Assembly: GCF_902635505.1 (NCBI RefSeq)
Contig: NC_045432.1
Coordinates: 5,825,275-5,889,274, forward strand
Length of the DNA: 64,000 nt
Origin: Sarcophilus harrisii
Taxonomy: Eukaryota > Chordata > Mammalia > Dasyuromorphia > Dasyuridae
Reading direction: 5' to 3'
The notes below the pieces were generated by a model. The model saw nothing but the letters and a program-made list of their open reading frames with translations, was not told the origin of the DNA and ran no database searches. Positions 34,969 through 46,715 of the stretch are shown here, in pieces; position 1 is the first letter of the stretch; each line of letters starts with the position of its first letter. A program made the position numbers and the translations under genes.

Positions 34969-35695
34969 CAAAATAGTCAACAAATATAGTAATCTAGTGT
35001 TTGATAAACCCAAAGACCCCAGCTTCTGGGATAAGAACTCATTATTTAACAAAAATTGTTGGAAAAACTGGAAAACAGTATGGCAGAAACTAGGCACTAA
35101 CCAAGATCTAATACCCTACACCAAGATGAGGTCTAAATGAGCTCACGATTTAAACATAAAGGGTGACACTATAAGCAAGTTAGGAGAACAAGGGATAGTC
35201 TTTACCTCACAGATCTATGGATAAGAGAGGAATTTATGGTCAAAGAAGAACTAGAGAACATTATGGAATGCAAAATTAATAATTTTGATTATATTAAATT
35301 AAAAAGATTTTGCACAGACAAAACGAATGCACCCAAGATTAGAAAGAAAGCACAAAGGGGGAGGGAGGGGGGAGGGGAATTTATATTCAGTGTTTCTGAT
35401 CATCTCTAAAATATAAAGAATTGAATCAAATTTATAAGAATACAAGCCATTCCTCAACTGATAGTCAAAGTATATGAACAATTTTCAGATGAAGAAGCCA
35501 TTTATAGTCATGAAAAAATGCTCTAAATCACTATTGATTAGAGAAATGCAAATTAAGACAACTCTGAGGTACCAGAAATACCTCTTAGATTGGCTAAGAT
35601 GACAGGAAAAGATAATGATGAATGTTAGAAGGGATGTGGGAAAAGTGGGACACTAATGCTTTGTTGATGGAATTGTGAACTGATCCAGCCATTCT

Positions 35696-36096
35696 TGTAG
35701 ACGGCTGAAACTTTGAATGCACTTAAAATAGACAACCGAGCACTTAAGGCTAATTACCTATTAGATATGAGACAATGACTCTATTAGCATAAGTTTGGAT
35801 ACATGGCCCTTCTCACCATTGATGCTGGTTCAATGTTTGATGTTAAGATAATCGTAGGCAAGGATTAGAGGGTGGAGAGACAGAGGCCAGAGATTCACTT
35901 GGCAGCAGGATGAGGAGGAGAAAGGTGGAGATTCTGTTCTCCAGAATTGAGAAGAGATCTTTGGCTAAACTCTTGGCAGCTTGCCTGCCTCCTTCACTTC
36001 TCCCCCTAAAGACCAAGGACTTTTACTTATCCTGACTCTGGCTGATCCTGAGGCCTCCAGGGAGGTAGTCTGGACTACCTACAGAATGTAAAGACA
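35696..36096. mobile_element. Solo LTR nested in L1 (second family)
   Basis: A 401-bp segment between collinear halves of L1 ORF2, starting TGTAGACGG and ending GTAAAGACA, with the 6-bp target duplication CATTCT at 35690-35695 and 36097-36102. The TG...CA ends and duplication size fit a solo LTR of class II-like kind. Sequence differs from the LTR at 34688. It is a fossil, younger than the L1. Confidence 0.75.
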
Positions 36097-36575
36097 CATT
36101 CTGGAGAGCAATTTGGAACTGTGCCCAAAGGGCTATAAAACTGTATATACCCATTGATCCCAGTGTCTCTACTGGATCTGTATCCCAAAGAGATCATCAA
36201 AAAGAGAAAAGGACCCATGTGTTCAAAAAGTTTGTAGCAGCCCTTTTTGTAGTGGCAAGGAACTGGAAACCAAGTGGATGCCCCTCAGCCGGGGAATGGC
36301 TGAATAAGTTGTGGTGTATGAATTTAATGAAATATTGTTCTCTAAGAAATGATCATAAAAATGATGATTTTAGAGAGGCCTGGAGAGACTTACATGAACT
36401 GATGCTAAGAGAAGTAAGTAGAGCCAAGAGAACATTGTACACCACAGCAACAAGATTATACGATGATCGATTCTGATGGACATGGCTCTCTTCGACAATG
36501 AGATGATTCAGGCTAGTTCCAATGATCTTATGATGAAAAGAGCCATCTACAGTCAGAGAGGACTGTGGGAACAAC

Positions 36576-37160
36576 TCTTTGGCCTCTGGCCTCGTTGATT
36601 GGCTCTTAGACTGGTATTACTGGAATATTGAAGGGTTTGCCTTAGATTTGAACAGACATCATTCGATCCTTTTTGAGATTATACCCGAGTACTGCTTTTC
36701 TAACCCTTTATTGACTGTAAGGGCTACTCCATTGCTTCTAAGGCATTCTTGCTCACACTGGTATATGTAGTGATCATCTCAATTAAATCCACCCATCCCC
36801 ATCCATTTCAGTTCACTGGCACCCAAGATGTTGCTGTTTAATCTTTCCATTTCCTGTTTGACCACATCCAGCTTATCTTGCTTTGTAGATCTTACCTTCC
36901 AGTTTCCTATGCAATATTAATCTTTACAGCATTAGATTTTGCTTTTGCCAGACACATCTGCAGCTGAGCTTCCTTTTGGCTTTGGCCTAGTCGCTTCAGT
37001 TATGTCTAATTGTCTCTTGCTCTTCCCCAGCAGCATGTTGGGTATCTTCTGACCTGAGGGGCTCATCTTCCGATCTCATCTCTCTCTTTTTTTAAAAATC
37101 ATTTTAGAACTGTTCACGGGGTTTTCTTGAAGTGGGTTGGCATTTCCTTTTCTAGTAGTT
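36576..37160 (-). mobile_element. RTE/BovB LINE, 5' part
   Basis: Antisense BovB in order: 'gaagggtttgccttagattt', 'gaacagacatcattcgatcc', 'gggctactccattgcttcta', 'ttcctgtttgaccacatcca', 'tcttccccagcagcatgttg', 'acggggttttcttgaagtgg'. This lies further 5' in BovB than the piece at 31215-32055 and on the same strand, so both may come from one element. Confidence 0.85.
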
Positions 37161-37164
37161 CACT

Positions 37165-37412
37165 GTACAGTTGGTTTCAAGTCATGTCTGATGCTTTGTG
37201 ACCTCATTAGGGATTTTCTTGGCAAAGATACTAAAGTGGTTTTCCATTTCTTCAGTTCATCTTACAGATGCAGAAACTGAGGCAAATAGCGCTACAAGAC
37301 TTGCCTAGGGTCACATAGCTAGTGCATAAAGCCAGATTTGAATGAATAAAAATGAATCTTCCTGACTCCAGGCCTGTCACTCCATATACCGTGCCATCTA
37401 GCTACCTAGACA
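37165..37412 (-). mobile_element. Mar-1 type CORE-SINE with RTE/BovB tail
   Basis: Antisense: 'caagtcatgtctgatgcttt', 'ggattttcttggcaaagata', 'gacttgcctagggtcacata', ending 'accgtgccatctagctacct'. Abuts the RTE piece. Confidence 0.9.
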
Positions 37413-37599
37413 GTCTGAGCAAATTTATGCCAAAAAGTTTGGATCTTCATGGCCCTGGAGGATGAGGGTGGGTTAGTTGATTTATAATAATAATAGCTAA
37501 TTTATTAGACAAAAATATACAAATAATACAAATACCAATAAAATTCAAAAAATAATAGACAATAATAACAGATAATATTTATATAGCTCTTAGTACATA
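37413..37599. other. Short AT-rich unassigned stretch
   Basis: Contains repeated 'aataat' motifs and no gene. Confidence 0.4.
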
Positions 37600-38159
37600 A
37601 TTGACTATACGTTATACCTCTATGTCTTTTCTCTCACTCTCTTGCAATTCAGCTTTAGACCGTGCCATCATTCCAATGAAATTGCTCTCCAAATCTCCCA
37701 ATTATCTCTTGGCTCTCGCATTCACTGGCCTTTTCTCAATCCTTGTTCTTAACTTTGCTGCAGCCTTTGGCACTATTGATCACTTTCTTCGTCTTGAGTC
37801 TTTTCTTTCTAAGTTTTCAGGTGATATTATATCAGTCCTTTCCATCTTTAGTTGGTTTTCATCCAAATCGTGCCTTCTAACCATAGGTATCCCTCAGGTT
37901 CTGTCCTGGGCCCTCTTCTCTTCTCCTTCTATACTACTTCACTTGGGGATCTTTTCCGCTCCCATGGATCTAATGACCATCTCTATGCTGACACTTCTCG
38001 TATATATTCATTGGGAACATGCTAAGTAGAAGAAGGGTTGAGGAAGGAGGAAAGTTCAGGATAGCTGATGCTAGACAAATTTCTCCTTCAGTCTCCAAGA
38101 GGCCTATCAAGCTAAAATTAAATCTATCTGTTAGATATAATAACAAGAAATAAAAATTA

Positions 38160-38250
38160 AAACTCAGTAAACACTATTAAGCCCATATTATGTGCTAGGC
38201 ACTATGCCAAATCCTGGGGTTACAAAAAGAGACAAAAGTCCCAAAAGGTC
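38160..38250 (-). mobile_element. L2 3'-end fragment inside L2
   Basis: 'ttatgtgctaggcactatgc' then 'aatcctggggttacaaaaag' is antisense to the host L2. Confidence 0.6.
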
Positions 38251-38662
38251 TCTACTGACCGCCACTTCTCATCTCCAACTGATTTGTAGACTACTTAAGC
38301 TAGAGGTCCAGTAGGCATCTTAAACTAAATATGTCCCAAACCAAATACATTATCTTTTCCCCTAAACTCTCCCCCAAAGTTCCCTATTATTGCCTAAGAT
38401 TTACTTAGTAAATCTTCCCTATTCTGCTCTCAACCTAGAAGACATCATTGACTCCTCATTATCCCCCCATCTGTTGCCAAGACCTGTTGATTTTACCTTT
38501 GTAATATCTTCTGCAAATGCCCCCTTCTCTCCTCTGATACTGACTGGTGCAGCCCCTCATTGCTTCATACGAGGACCATTACAATACCCTGCTGGTAGGT
38601 TTCCTTATTTCAAGCCTTTTCACACTCCAACCTACCCTCCAATCAGCTATTAAAAGTGCTTT

Positions 38663-38763
38663 TTCTCGGGTGAAAAAGAGTCAAGTAAAAAGTACACAGC
38701 AGAGAAGAAAAAAATAACCTACAAGGAATCTTTGGACGGACACTTATGAATATAATTACTACT

Positions 38764-38805
<42 letters not shown>

Positions 38806-38885
38806 TGTGCTTTCTTGAAATGAAAATTTATTTCTATTATTTTGTATTTTGTATTTAATTCAATTTTTAAAAAGCGAGAAAAAAA
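38663..38885. mobile_element. Unidentified AT-rich insertion in L2
   Basis: About 220 bp between collinear L2 pieces, with a similar sequence at both edges (AAAGTGCTTTTTCT and AAAGTGATTTTCT), likely a target-site duplication. Contains an (AT)n run at about 38768-38800. Family unknown. Confidence 0.5.
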
Positions 38886-39480
38886 GTGATTTTCTAAAGT
38901 TCAGGTCCAACCATGTCACTCCCTACTCATTAAGCTCCAGAGGCTTCCTATTGCCTTCAGGATCAAATACAAAAGACTATGGCATTCAAAGCCCTTTATT
39001 ACCTCATTTTTTCTTCAGTTTTCTTACACTTTACTCCTCAGCAGGTAATCTTTGGTCCAGGAACATTGGCCTCCTGATTGTTCTACCAACAAGCTTCGCC
39101 ATCTCTTGGATCTGGGCATTTTCTCTAGCTGTCCCCCAGGCCTGAAATGCTCTCCCTCCTCTGTTCTACCTACTGACATCCCTGGCTTCCTCTAAGTCCC
39201 AACTAAAATGGAACCTACAGGAAACCTTCCCCAACCCCTCTTACCTCTAGTGTCTTCCTGTTAATATTTCCCTTTTTATACTGTATATAACTTGCTTTGT
39301 CTATATTTGTTTGCATATTTCCTCCCTCATCAGCCTGTGGGTTCCTTGATGGTCTTTTGTCTCTTTTTGTATCACCAGGGTTCAGCACCAGGGTATCACC
39401 AAAATACAGGCTTAACAATGCCTATTGACTTGTTATTATTATTATTATTATGTCTGACAGATAGGTATAATTTCGCTTGA

Positions 39481-39905
39481 TATCCTTTTCAGAGACTGAA
39501 AGATTTGCCTAGCATCAGCTATGCTGAACCTTTCCTACTCTTGCCTCTCAATCATTCCATCTAGGATGCTCCCAATGAAAGCGTGGTCCCTTAGGTCTCC
39601 TCTCTGCCAGGGTGGGTCAGATGTTAGATCATCCCTATCCATGCAGACTCTAGGTAGACATTTACCTAGCTCATGTGGTTGCATAAATTCTATGAATGAT
39701 GGGTGACTTTCCCCAAGTCAACCTGCAACCATGGGTTCGGTTTCAGCAATAGCTATAATGTTATTTGCCCTTTTGCCTCCAGATCTGTAATTGACTTGGC
39801 TTGTTACCCACACTCTGCTCATTTGTGCACAGACAACTTGATTGCTTAGGCCTTTCTTGAATTTTTGTTTTGTCATGACTTGCTTAGTATCTTTCTCGCT
39901 ATTTT
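39481..39905. other. Unassigned stretch, perhaps old LINE
   Basis: The reverse strand gives 'NNIIAIAETEPMV', faintly like the endonuclease start of CR1/L2-type LINEs. Too weak to assign. Confidence 0.25.
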
Positions 39906-41221
39906 TCTTTTATGAATTTCTACTGTATCTCTTTAAAAAGTTTTATTGATGCCTTTTGTTTTTACATGTTCTTTTTCAAATTTATCCCCTTCCTTCCCTG
40001 TGACCCTTGTCTTATAACAAATCCTTTTTTTAAAAATTTACAGTAGTATTTTATTTTCCAAATACACGTAAAGATAGCTTTCAACATTTGTTTTTATGAG
40101 ACTTGGTGTTCCCAATTTTTCTCATTCCTACCTTATCTCCCCCCCTACCCAAGACAGCAAGTAATCGGATATAGGTCAACTATATGCAATTCTTTTAAAC
40201 ATAGTTCCATATTTGTCACAAATATTTTTAAACAGTCTAGTTTAAAAAAACGGGCATTATCAACTCTCTCTGGTAACATGCAACATTCACCCATAGGCTC
40301 CTTCCCTATTTCTTCAGTAAGAAAGGAAGGTGCATTTTCTTATTTCTTCTCTAGGACTAAACATAATCATTATAATTACACAACATTCACTTTCATTCCA
40401 TTGTCTTTTTAAAGTTTATTTTGTTGTTGTAGCCACTCTCATAAGTTTTCAGGAATTAATGAAATGATGAGGATTTGAGGGGGAAAAGAGAGATGATAAG
40501 TTTTTGCAAGAGAGGGTATAAGTTCTAAAAGAGTGAATATAAATCTCCGTGGTAGGGTGGTCATTGAGTAAATTAGTTTCTTGGTTCTTCTCTCCAAATT
40601 TATACATCTTCCCATGCTTCTCTGCATTGCTGATGGTTATTATTTCTTACGGTGCGACAATAGTTCGTTGCAATGATGTTTCAACATTGCGACCTTGTTT
40701 CCACATTTCCTAAATGATGGGAACTTACTTGGTTCCCCATTTATGCCGCTATGAGGACCTTAATATATAGAGTCCCTTCTGTTCCATCTTTGACCTCCTA
40801 GAAGTATATGCTCTGCATAAACTTGCACTTTAAGCACAATTCCAAATCGTTTCCAGATTGGTTGGATCAATTCGTATTCACTCCACGAACAATACATTGG
40901 CGAGCCACAGCTCTGTCAACGGTGGTTTCCTGTGCTTCTGTTCTGAGGCACTGCCGGTATTGTCTTGTCCCATCTTTTGTCATCTTGACCAACTTGCTGG
41001 TGTGTGTGGAAACCTCAGAGTTGTTTTGTATTTTTCTTATTATTAGCGAGTTGGACTTAGAACATGTTTTCATATGATCGCCAATAACTTTTCATTCTAT
41101 TGGGAAATGTTAGCTCGTACCTTCGGCTACTTCTCTATTGGGGAATGGTCCTCTCTCATATACTTTTGTTAATTTTTTATATGTCTTGGATATCAAACCT
41201 GGAGAACATCTATTCCTCAGA
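39906..41221 (-). mobile_element. Older L1 LINE, 3' UTR and ORF2 end
   Basis: Antisense 3' UTR ('ttttattttccaaatacacg', 'caagtaatcggatataggtc') followed by diverged ORF2 C-terminal sequence ('ttccaaatcgtttccagatt', 'aaacctcagagttgttttgt'), with an unrelated-looking stretch near 40395-40560. Confidence 0.65.
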
Positions 41222-41335
41222 TTAGAGGCAGCCAAGTGGCACAATGGATAGAGTTCTGGGCCTGGAGTCAAGAACACCTGAGTTCATATTTGGCCTCAGG
41301 CACTTACTAGCTATGTTTCAAAAACAAAAAAGCAA
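41222..41335 (+). mobile_element. Truncated tRNA-derived SINE
   Basis: 'agaggcagccaagtggcaca' and 'ggcctggagtcaagaacacc' then 'caggcacttactagctatgt' and an A-rich end. The second half of the core is missing. Confidence 0.75.
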
Positions 41336-41612
41336 GAGGAAAAAATATACATTATCTCTTCCCGTTGGAAGTGGGTGGATAAAATGTTTCTTTGTGAATA
41401 TTTTGGAATTGTGATGGATTATTGTATTGATTAGAGTTACTAAGTTTTCCATAATTGATTATCATTATAATATCTGTTACTCTATATATTGTTCTCCTAG
41501 TTCTGCTCACTTCCCTCTGCATCAGTTCCTACAGTTCCTCCCAGGTTTTTATGAAACCGTCAACTTCATCATTTCTTATAACACCATAATCTATCCCATT
41601 CATAATCCATAT

Positions 41613-41802
41613 CAGGGGTCCTCAAACTTTTTAAATAGGGGCCAGTTCACTGTCCCTCAGACTGTCGGAGGGCCGGACTATAGTAAAAACAAAATCTTTG
41701 TTTTGTGGGCCTTTAAATAAAGAAACTCATAGCCCTGGGTGAGGGGGATAAACGTCCTCAGCTGCCACATCTGACCTGCGGGCCGTAGTTTGAGGACCCC
41801 TG
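41613..41802. mobile_element. hAT-type MITE, 190 bp, perfect 16-bp TIRs
   Basis: CAGGGGTCCTCAAACT at 41613-41628 is the exact inverted complement of AGTTTGAGGACCCCTG at 41787-41802. Internal 'tcggagggccggactatagt' is typical of hAT MITEs found in marsupials and some other mammals (OposCharlie/OC1-like by memory). No transposase. The 8-bp target duplication is not clear. Lies inside old L1, so it is younger than that. Confidence 0.85.
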
Positions 41803-42140
41803 CAACTCATTCAGGCATTTCTCAATTGATGTGAATCCCCTCAGTTTCCAATTCTTTGCCACCACAAAAAAAAAGCTATTATAAATATTTCTGAAGACGT
41901 GGCTACTTTTCTTTTTTTCTTTGATCTTTTTGGGGTACAGACCTAGAAACAGTATTGCTGGATCAAAGGGTATGCAAAGCTTTATAATGCTTTGGATATA
42001 GCTCCAAATATAGCACCTTAGAATGGTCGGACTAATTCCCAGCTCTGCCAACAGTGCTTTAGTTTGCCTACTTTCCCACATCCCCTCCAGAATTTGTCAT
42101 TTTTCTTTTCTGTCATCTTAGCCAATCTGATGGATGTGAG

Positions 42141-42375
42141 TTGGGATCCCTACTCTCAGTACTCCTTCCTTCTCCATCTTCACCATTTCTGTCTTTTAAA
42201 GTTCAATTCAAATGCTACATACTTTATGATTTCTTACTTGATCCTCAGATAATCTTCTCACCTCAGCTATCACATAATATTTTGTACCTTTTTAATGTAC
42301 TTATTGACCAGTCAATCCCTGTGCCAGGCTCTGGGGATAAAAATATAAAATACAATGTAATAGTATGTATTGTAG
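42141..42375 (+). mobile_element. L2 LINE fragment nested in L1
   Basis: 'aaagttcaattcaaatgcta', 'cacctcagctatcacataat' and 'attttgtacctttttaatgt' fit the L2 3' region, followed by an L2-end-like antisense bit ('tgccaggctctggggataaa'). Confidence 0.5.
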
Positions 42376-43198
42376 TTAAATGTTAGGTTTTATTATTCTT
42401 ATATAGAAATGCTGTTGATTTTTGAGGGTTTATTTTGTAGCCTGCCACTTTACTGAAGCTATTAATTGTTTCAGTTAATTTCTTTAATGATCCCCTGGGA
42501 TTTGCCAAGTAAACCATCACATCATCAGCAAAAAGATTATCTGCTTTTTCCATCTTTATTACTTTAATTCCTTTCCTTTGTCTTATTGCTATTGTTACCA
42601 TTTCTAGAACTATATCAAATAAGAGTGGGGAGAGGGGGCATCCTTGTTTCATTCCTATATTTACTGGAAAAGGTTCTGGCATATATCCCATTGCAGATGA
42701 TGCTTGCTTTTGATTATAGGTAGATTTTTAAAATAATATTTGGTAAAGTTTTTTTTTTAAATCATAAAACATTATTTTATTTTTGGTTGTTCGTACTATT
42801 TTTTCCTTGGCCTGAACGCTCTGAATTTTGGCTATAATATTCTTGGTAGTTTTCATTATGAGTTCTCTTTCAGAAGGTGACTGACTGACAGATTCTTTCA
42901 CTTTCTAGTTTTTCCTGTGGTTCTAAGATGCCAAGGCAGCTTTCTTTTACAATTTCTTGAAATATGAAGTCTAAAATCTTTTTTTCTCATAATTTTCTAG
43001 AAGTCTTGTGATTCTTAAATCATCTTTCTTCAATCTGTTTTCTAGGTCAGTTTTTTTCCCCGATATTTTACATTTTCTTCTATTTTTCAAATTTTTGATT
43101 TTCTCCTTATTATTTCTTGGTATTTCGTGGAGTCATTAGCTTTCATTTGGCCAATGGTAACTTTCAAGGCATTATTTTCTGCATTAAGATTTTGTACT

Positions 43199-43832
43199 TT
43201 GCAAAAATGTTTGTGGCAGCCCTTTTTGCAGTGGCAAGAAATTGGAAACTGAATGGATGCCCAGCAGTTGGAGAATGGTTGAATAAGTTATGGTATATGA
43301 ATGTTATGGAATATTATTGTTCAGTAAAAAATGGCCAGCAGGATGATTTCAGAGAGGCCTGGAGGTCCCTGATGCTAAGTGAGATGGGCAGAACCAGGAG
43401 ATCATTATACACGGCAACAGCAAGATTATACAATGATCAATTCTGATGGACGGGGCTCTCTTCAACAATGAGAGGATTCAAACCAGTTCCAATTGTTCAG
43501 TGATGAAGAGAGCCATCTACACTCAGAGGGAGGACTGTGGGAACTGAGTGTGGTTCACAACATAGCATTTTCACCCTTCTTCTTGTTGTTTGCTTGCATT
43601 TTATTTTGCTTCTCTTTTTTTCTTGTGCAGCATGATAATTGTATAAATATGTATACATATATTGGATTTAACATATATTTCTACCATATTTAACATATAT
43701 TGGACTACTTGCCATTTAGGGGAGGCTGTGGGGGGAGGGGGAAAATTGGAACACAGAGTTTTGCAAAGGCTTATGTTGAAGAATTGTCCCCATATAAGTT
43801 TTGAAAAATAAAAAGCTTTAATAAATAAAATT
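43199..43832 (+). mobile_element. L1 insertion, 5'-truncated
   Basis: Begins in the ORF2 C-terminus ('MFVAALFAVARNWKLNGCPA', 'GRTRRSLYTATARLY') and runs through a full 3' UTR to 'aataaaaagctttaataaat'. Sits inside minus-strand L1 ORF1 sequence. Similar flanks (ATTTTGTACTTT and AATTTGTATTTC) may be the target duplication. Confidence 0.85.
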
Positions 43833-44349
43833 TGTATTTCATTTTTCAAGCTGTTAATTTTCTTTTAAGATCTTTCTTCTCTAGAGTTTGCCTCTTTTGC
43901 CGTTTTTCTTCTACTGCTTTCATTTGGTTTTTAAATCATTTTAGTTTTCTTAAATTCCTGGTTTAAGTCTTCTAGGAAAGTTTGTTGAGCTTATATTGAA
44001 AATGTATCTTTTTGAGGCTTTGCTTATGAATGTTTTCAAGTCATTTTCCCCTTCTCTGTTTGTGTCTTGTAATTATTACAATATTCCAATGGACTGATTT
44101 CCACATGTAAGGCGTGTGCTGGTCATGTAAAATTGATATTTTTACATTGACATCTAAATTTAGCCCATGGAAAGGCACAGATACATACGTATGGAATCTT
44201 GCCCCACTCTTTCCTTGGAAGATTTGGATTTCTTCCTTTAGCGAGACTTTGAGGCTGTTCACTCTGTTATCCTCTGGGAGGGGATATTGGACTAAAATTC
44301 TATATATCTGCTATCCCTAAATATTTCGAGTCTACTGGCATGATTTTTA

Positions 44350-44975
44350 TGTACAAAGAAATTGCAAGGAGGCCAGTAGCACTCAATCACTGAGTACACT
44401 GGAGTTGAGTAAGATGTAAAATGACTGGAAAGTGGGAAGAAGCAAGTTGTGGAGGACTTTGAATGTCAGAGGAAGGAATATTTGATCTTGGAGATGAGAG
44501 GAACCCATTGGATTTTATTGAATAGGGGAGGTAACATGGCTAACCAGTACTTTTAGAAGATCACTTTGAGTGGAGACAGAAGGGAGGAGAGATTTATGAC
44601 AGGGAGACCAACCAGCATGCAATGGTTTGGTTGTGAGGTGAAAATGATTTGTACCAGGGTTATGGCAGTCTCAGAGTTGAGAAAAAGAGGAATAAGGTCT
44701 CAGAGGAAAGATGCTATGAAGGTAGAAATAGGTCTTGGCAAAAGACTGAGTATAGGAGGTGAACGAGAGTGAAAAGTCAAAGATGACACCTAAGTTACTA
44801 GTCTGGATGACTGGAAGGATGGAAGTACTTTGTATAGTAATAGAGAATTAGGAAGAGGGAAGGATTGGGGGAAAAAGAGAACAAGTTCAGTTTTAGATGA
44901 GATTAACATCTAGCTCAAGATGTCTGAATGACAGTTAGAGATTGAAACTGGAGGTCAGAAGAAAGGTTAGGGCTC
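44350..44975 (-). mobile_element. L2 LINE, 3' half
   Basis: Antisense L2 in order: 'gatcttggagatgagaggaa', 'gggagaccaaccagcatgca', 'gtgaaaagtcaaagatgaca', 'agtctggatgactggaagga', 'gttcagttttagatgagatt'. Confidence 0.8.
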
Positions 44976-44989
44976 AACAAATTTTAACA

Positions 44990-45165
44990 CAGAAAGAGAA
45001 AAAAGAAAAAGAAGGGAGAAAAAGGAAAGGGAGAAGAGGGAGACAGAAAGGGGGAGGGAGAAGGAGAAAAAGAGAGAGAGAGAAAGGGAGGGAAAATGAG
45101 ACAGAGACAAAGAGAGAAAAACAGAGAGGGATAGAGACCAAGGCAGAGAAACAGAGAGAGTGAGT
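44990..45165 (+). repeat. GA-rich low-complexity tract
   Basis: About 175 bp of mostly G/A with GAGA and GACA motifs, following the L2. Confidence 0.9.
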
Positions 45166-45430
45166 CACTGATCTCATCCAAGGGGAAAATTCCTCAAAGT
45201 CTCTAGAGAAACAAGCTGGAAGTATGAGACATACTGGAGTACTATCCTTTCTAACATGTCTGCCAGCTTCCAAGCCTTTTTTCTCTCCCTGATATTATCT
45301 GCATTCACAAGTGTCCCTCTTGAAGAAAGAATGAAGAATAAAGATCGAAAAAGTTCTGCAAAACTCAGGCACCAATTCTCTCACACAGACAGCAACACTG
45401 AATCATCATTCTCTCAATTAATCAGCAGAG

Positions 45431-45955
45431 GGTTTTTTTAAATTATAGCTTCTTATTTACAAGTTCTATGCATGGGTACTTTTTCAGCATTGACAATCCG
45501 CCAAACCTTTTGTTCCAATTTTTCCCCTCCTTCCCCCCATCCCCTCCCCCAGATGGCAGATTGACCAATACATGTAAAATATGTTAAAGTAGAAGTTAAA
45601 TACAAGATCTGTATACATATTCATACAGTTATTTTGCTGCACAAAAAGAATTGGACTCTGAAATATTGTATAATTAGCCTGTGAAGGAAATCCAAAATGC
45701 AGGCGGACAAACATAGAGGGATTGGGAATTTGATGTCGTGGTTCCTAGTCATCTCCCAGAGTTCTTTCCCTGGGTGTAGCTGGTTCAGTTCATTCCTGCT
45801 CCATTGGAACCGATTTGGTTGATCTCATTGCTGAGGATGGCCAGGGCCATCAGAATTGATCATCATCTAGTATTGTTGTTGAAGTAGATAATGATCTCCT
45901 GGCCCTGCTCATTTCACTCAGCATCAGTTCATGTAAGTCTCTCCAGGCCTTTTGG
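45431..45955 (-). mobile_element. L1 insertion, 5'-truncated
   Basis: T-rich start (antisense tail), 3' UTR of the younger type ('acaaacatagagggattggg'), then the last ORF2 codons ('MLSEMSRARRSLSTST'). Target duplication CAGCAGAG at 45423-45430 and 45956-45963. Confidence 0.9.
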
Positions 45956-46039
45956 CAGCAGAGTCTTTTGCAAAGTGCTTCGAGCTTGTAACCCAAGTTA
46001 CACAGTAATAACAGGAGAAACACATAATAATATAACTCT

Positions 46040-46478
46040 AAACTCCACCTCTTACACATCAGATTGGGAAAATGACAAGAGAAAAATGGCATTTGTTGGA
46101 GGGGCTGTGGGAAGACAGGTACTGTCATGCATTATTTGTGGCACTATAAATTGATCCAAGCATTCTGCAAAGCAATTTGAAATTATAGTCTCAAAATCAG
46201 TTAGCCACGTCAGTACTAGGTATATATTCCAAAGTAGTCAAAGATACTGGGAAAGGTCCTATGTGTAAAAAAGAATTATAACAGTACCGCTTGTTATACT
46301 AAAGAACTGAAAACAAAATGAGTATCCATAAATTGGAAAATGGCTAAACAAATTGGGATAGATGAATTTGATGGAATATTATTGTATAGTAAAAAGTGAT
46401 GCATATAAGAGATTCAGAAAAGCTTGGTAAGACCGGTATAAACTGATACAGAGGAAAATGTGCAGAACTAAGAGAATA
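46040..46478 (+). mobile_element. Older L1 fragment, ORF2 end
   Basis: Diverged plus-strand ORF2 C-terminus: 'gcaaagcaatttgaaattat', 'actgggaaaggtcctatgtg', 'ggaatattattgtatagtaa'. Truncated by the MIR copy that follows. Confidence 0.7.
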
Positions 46479-46479
46479 A

Positions 46480-46715
46480 TTTAATAATAACAGCTAGCAT
46501 TTATATAGTGCTTTAAAGTTTGCAAAGTGCTTTACAAATATTAACTTATTTGATCCTCACAACCACCTTGAGGGGTAAATGCTATTATTAAACAGAAAAA
46601 GAAATTGAGGCAGAAATTAAATGACTTTCTAAAGGTCACACAACTAGTAAATTTTTGTAATCAAATTTGAACTCTAGTCTTAACTCCAGGATCAACACTT
46701 TATCTGTGATGTCAC
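46480..46715 (-). mobile_element. MIR/THER1-type SINE
   Basis: Antisense: 'gctagcatttatatagtgct', 'cctcacaaccaccttgaggg', 'gaaattgaggcagaaattaa', 'aaaggtcacacaactagtaa'. Confidence 0.85.

Larger units (their letters stand above)
32056..36575 (+). mobile_element. L1 LINE, most of ORF2, with four nested insertions
   Basis: Diverged ORF2 starting at 'FQNLWDRAKTVLGGNFVSL' (about 32090). The RT region has '[20 protein letters not shown]' and, after an insertion, '[15 protein letters not shown]' and 'GVKQACSLSPLLFQ', followed by a degraded catalytic block. Then come '[20 protein letters not shown]', 'FDKPKD', the ORF2 C-terminus and a partial 3' UTR ending at 'gaggactgtgggaac'. It carries many stops. 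Interrupted by a SINE (32744), a retrocopy (33041), and solo LTRs (34688 and 35696). Confidence 0.85.
37600..39440 (+). mobile_element. Long L2 LINE relic with RT motifs
   Basis: The 142-codon frame at 37601-38029 and its neighbours keep decayed RT motifs: 'AAFGTIDH' (from AAFDTVDH), '[13 protein letters not shown]' (from [14 protein letters not shown]) and '[10 protein letters not shown]' (from HLYADDTQIY). The ORF end and 3' region follow from 38270 ('tcaactg' blocks, 'gaggcttcctattgccttca', 'cccaggcctgaaatgctctc', 'cttcctctaagtcccaacta') to the terminus near 39440. Interrupted by an L2-end fragment near 38160 and by an AT-rich insert (38663-38885). Confidence 0.8.
41370..44095 (-). mobile_element. 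L1 LINE remnant with nested insertions
   Basis: On the minus strand: ORF1-related sequence (44095-43833 and 43195-42760), an RT piece (42720-42383) with '[20 protein letters not shown]' and '[15 protein letters not shown]', then the ORF2 C-terminal region (42140-41440) and an old 3' UTR. EN and much of RT are missing. Interrupted by a plus-strand L1 (43199), an L2 piece (42141) and a hAT MITE (41613). Confidence 0.7.
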
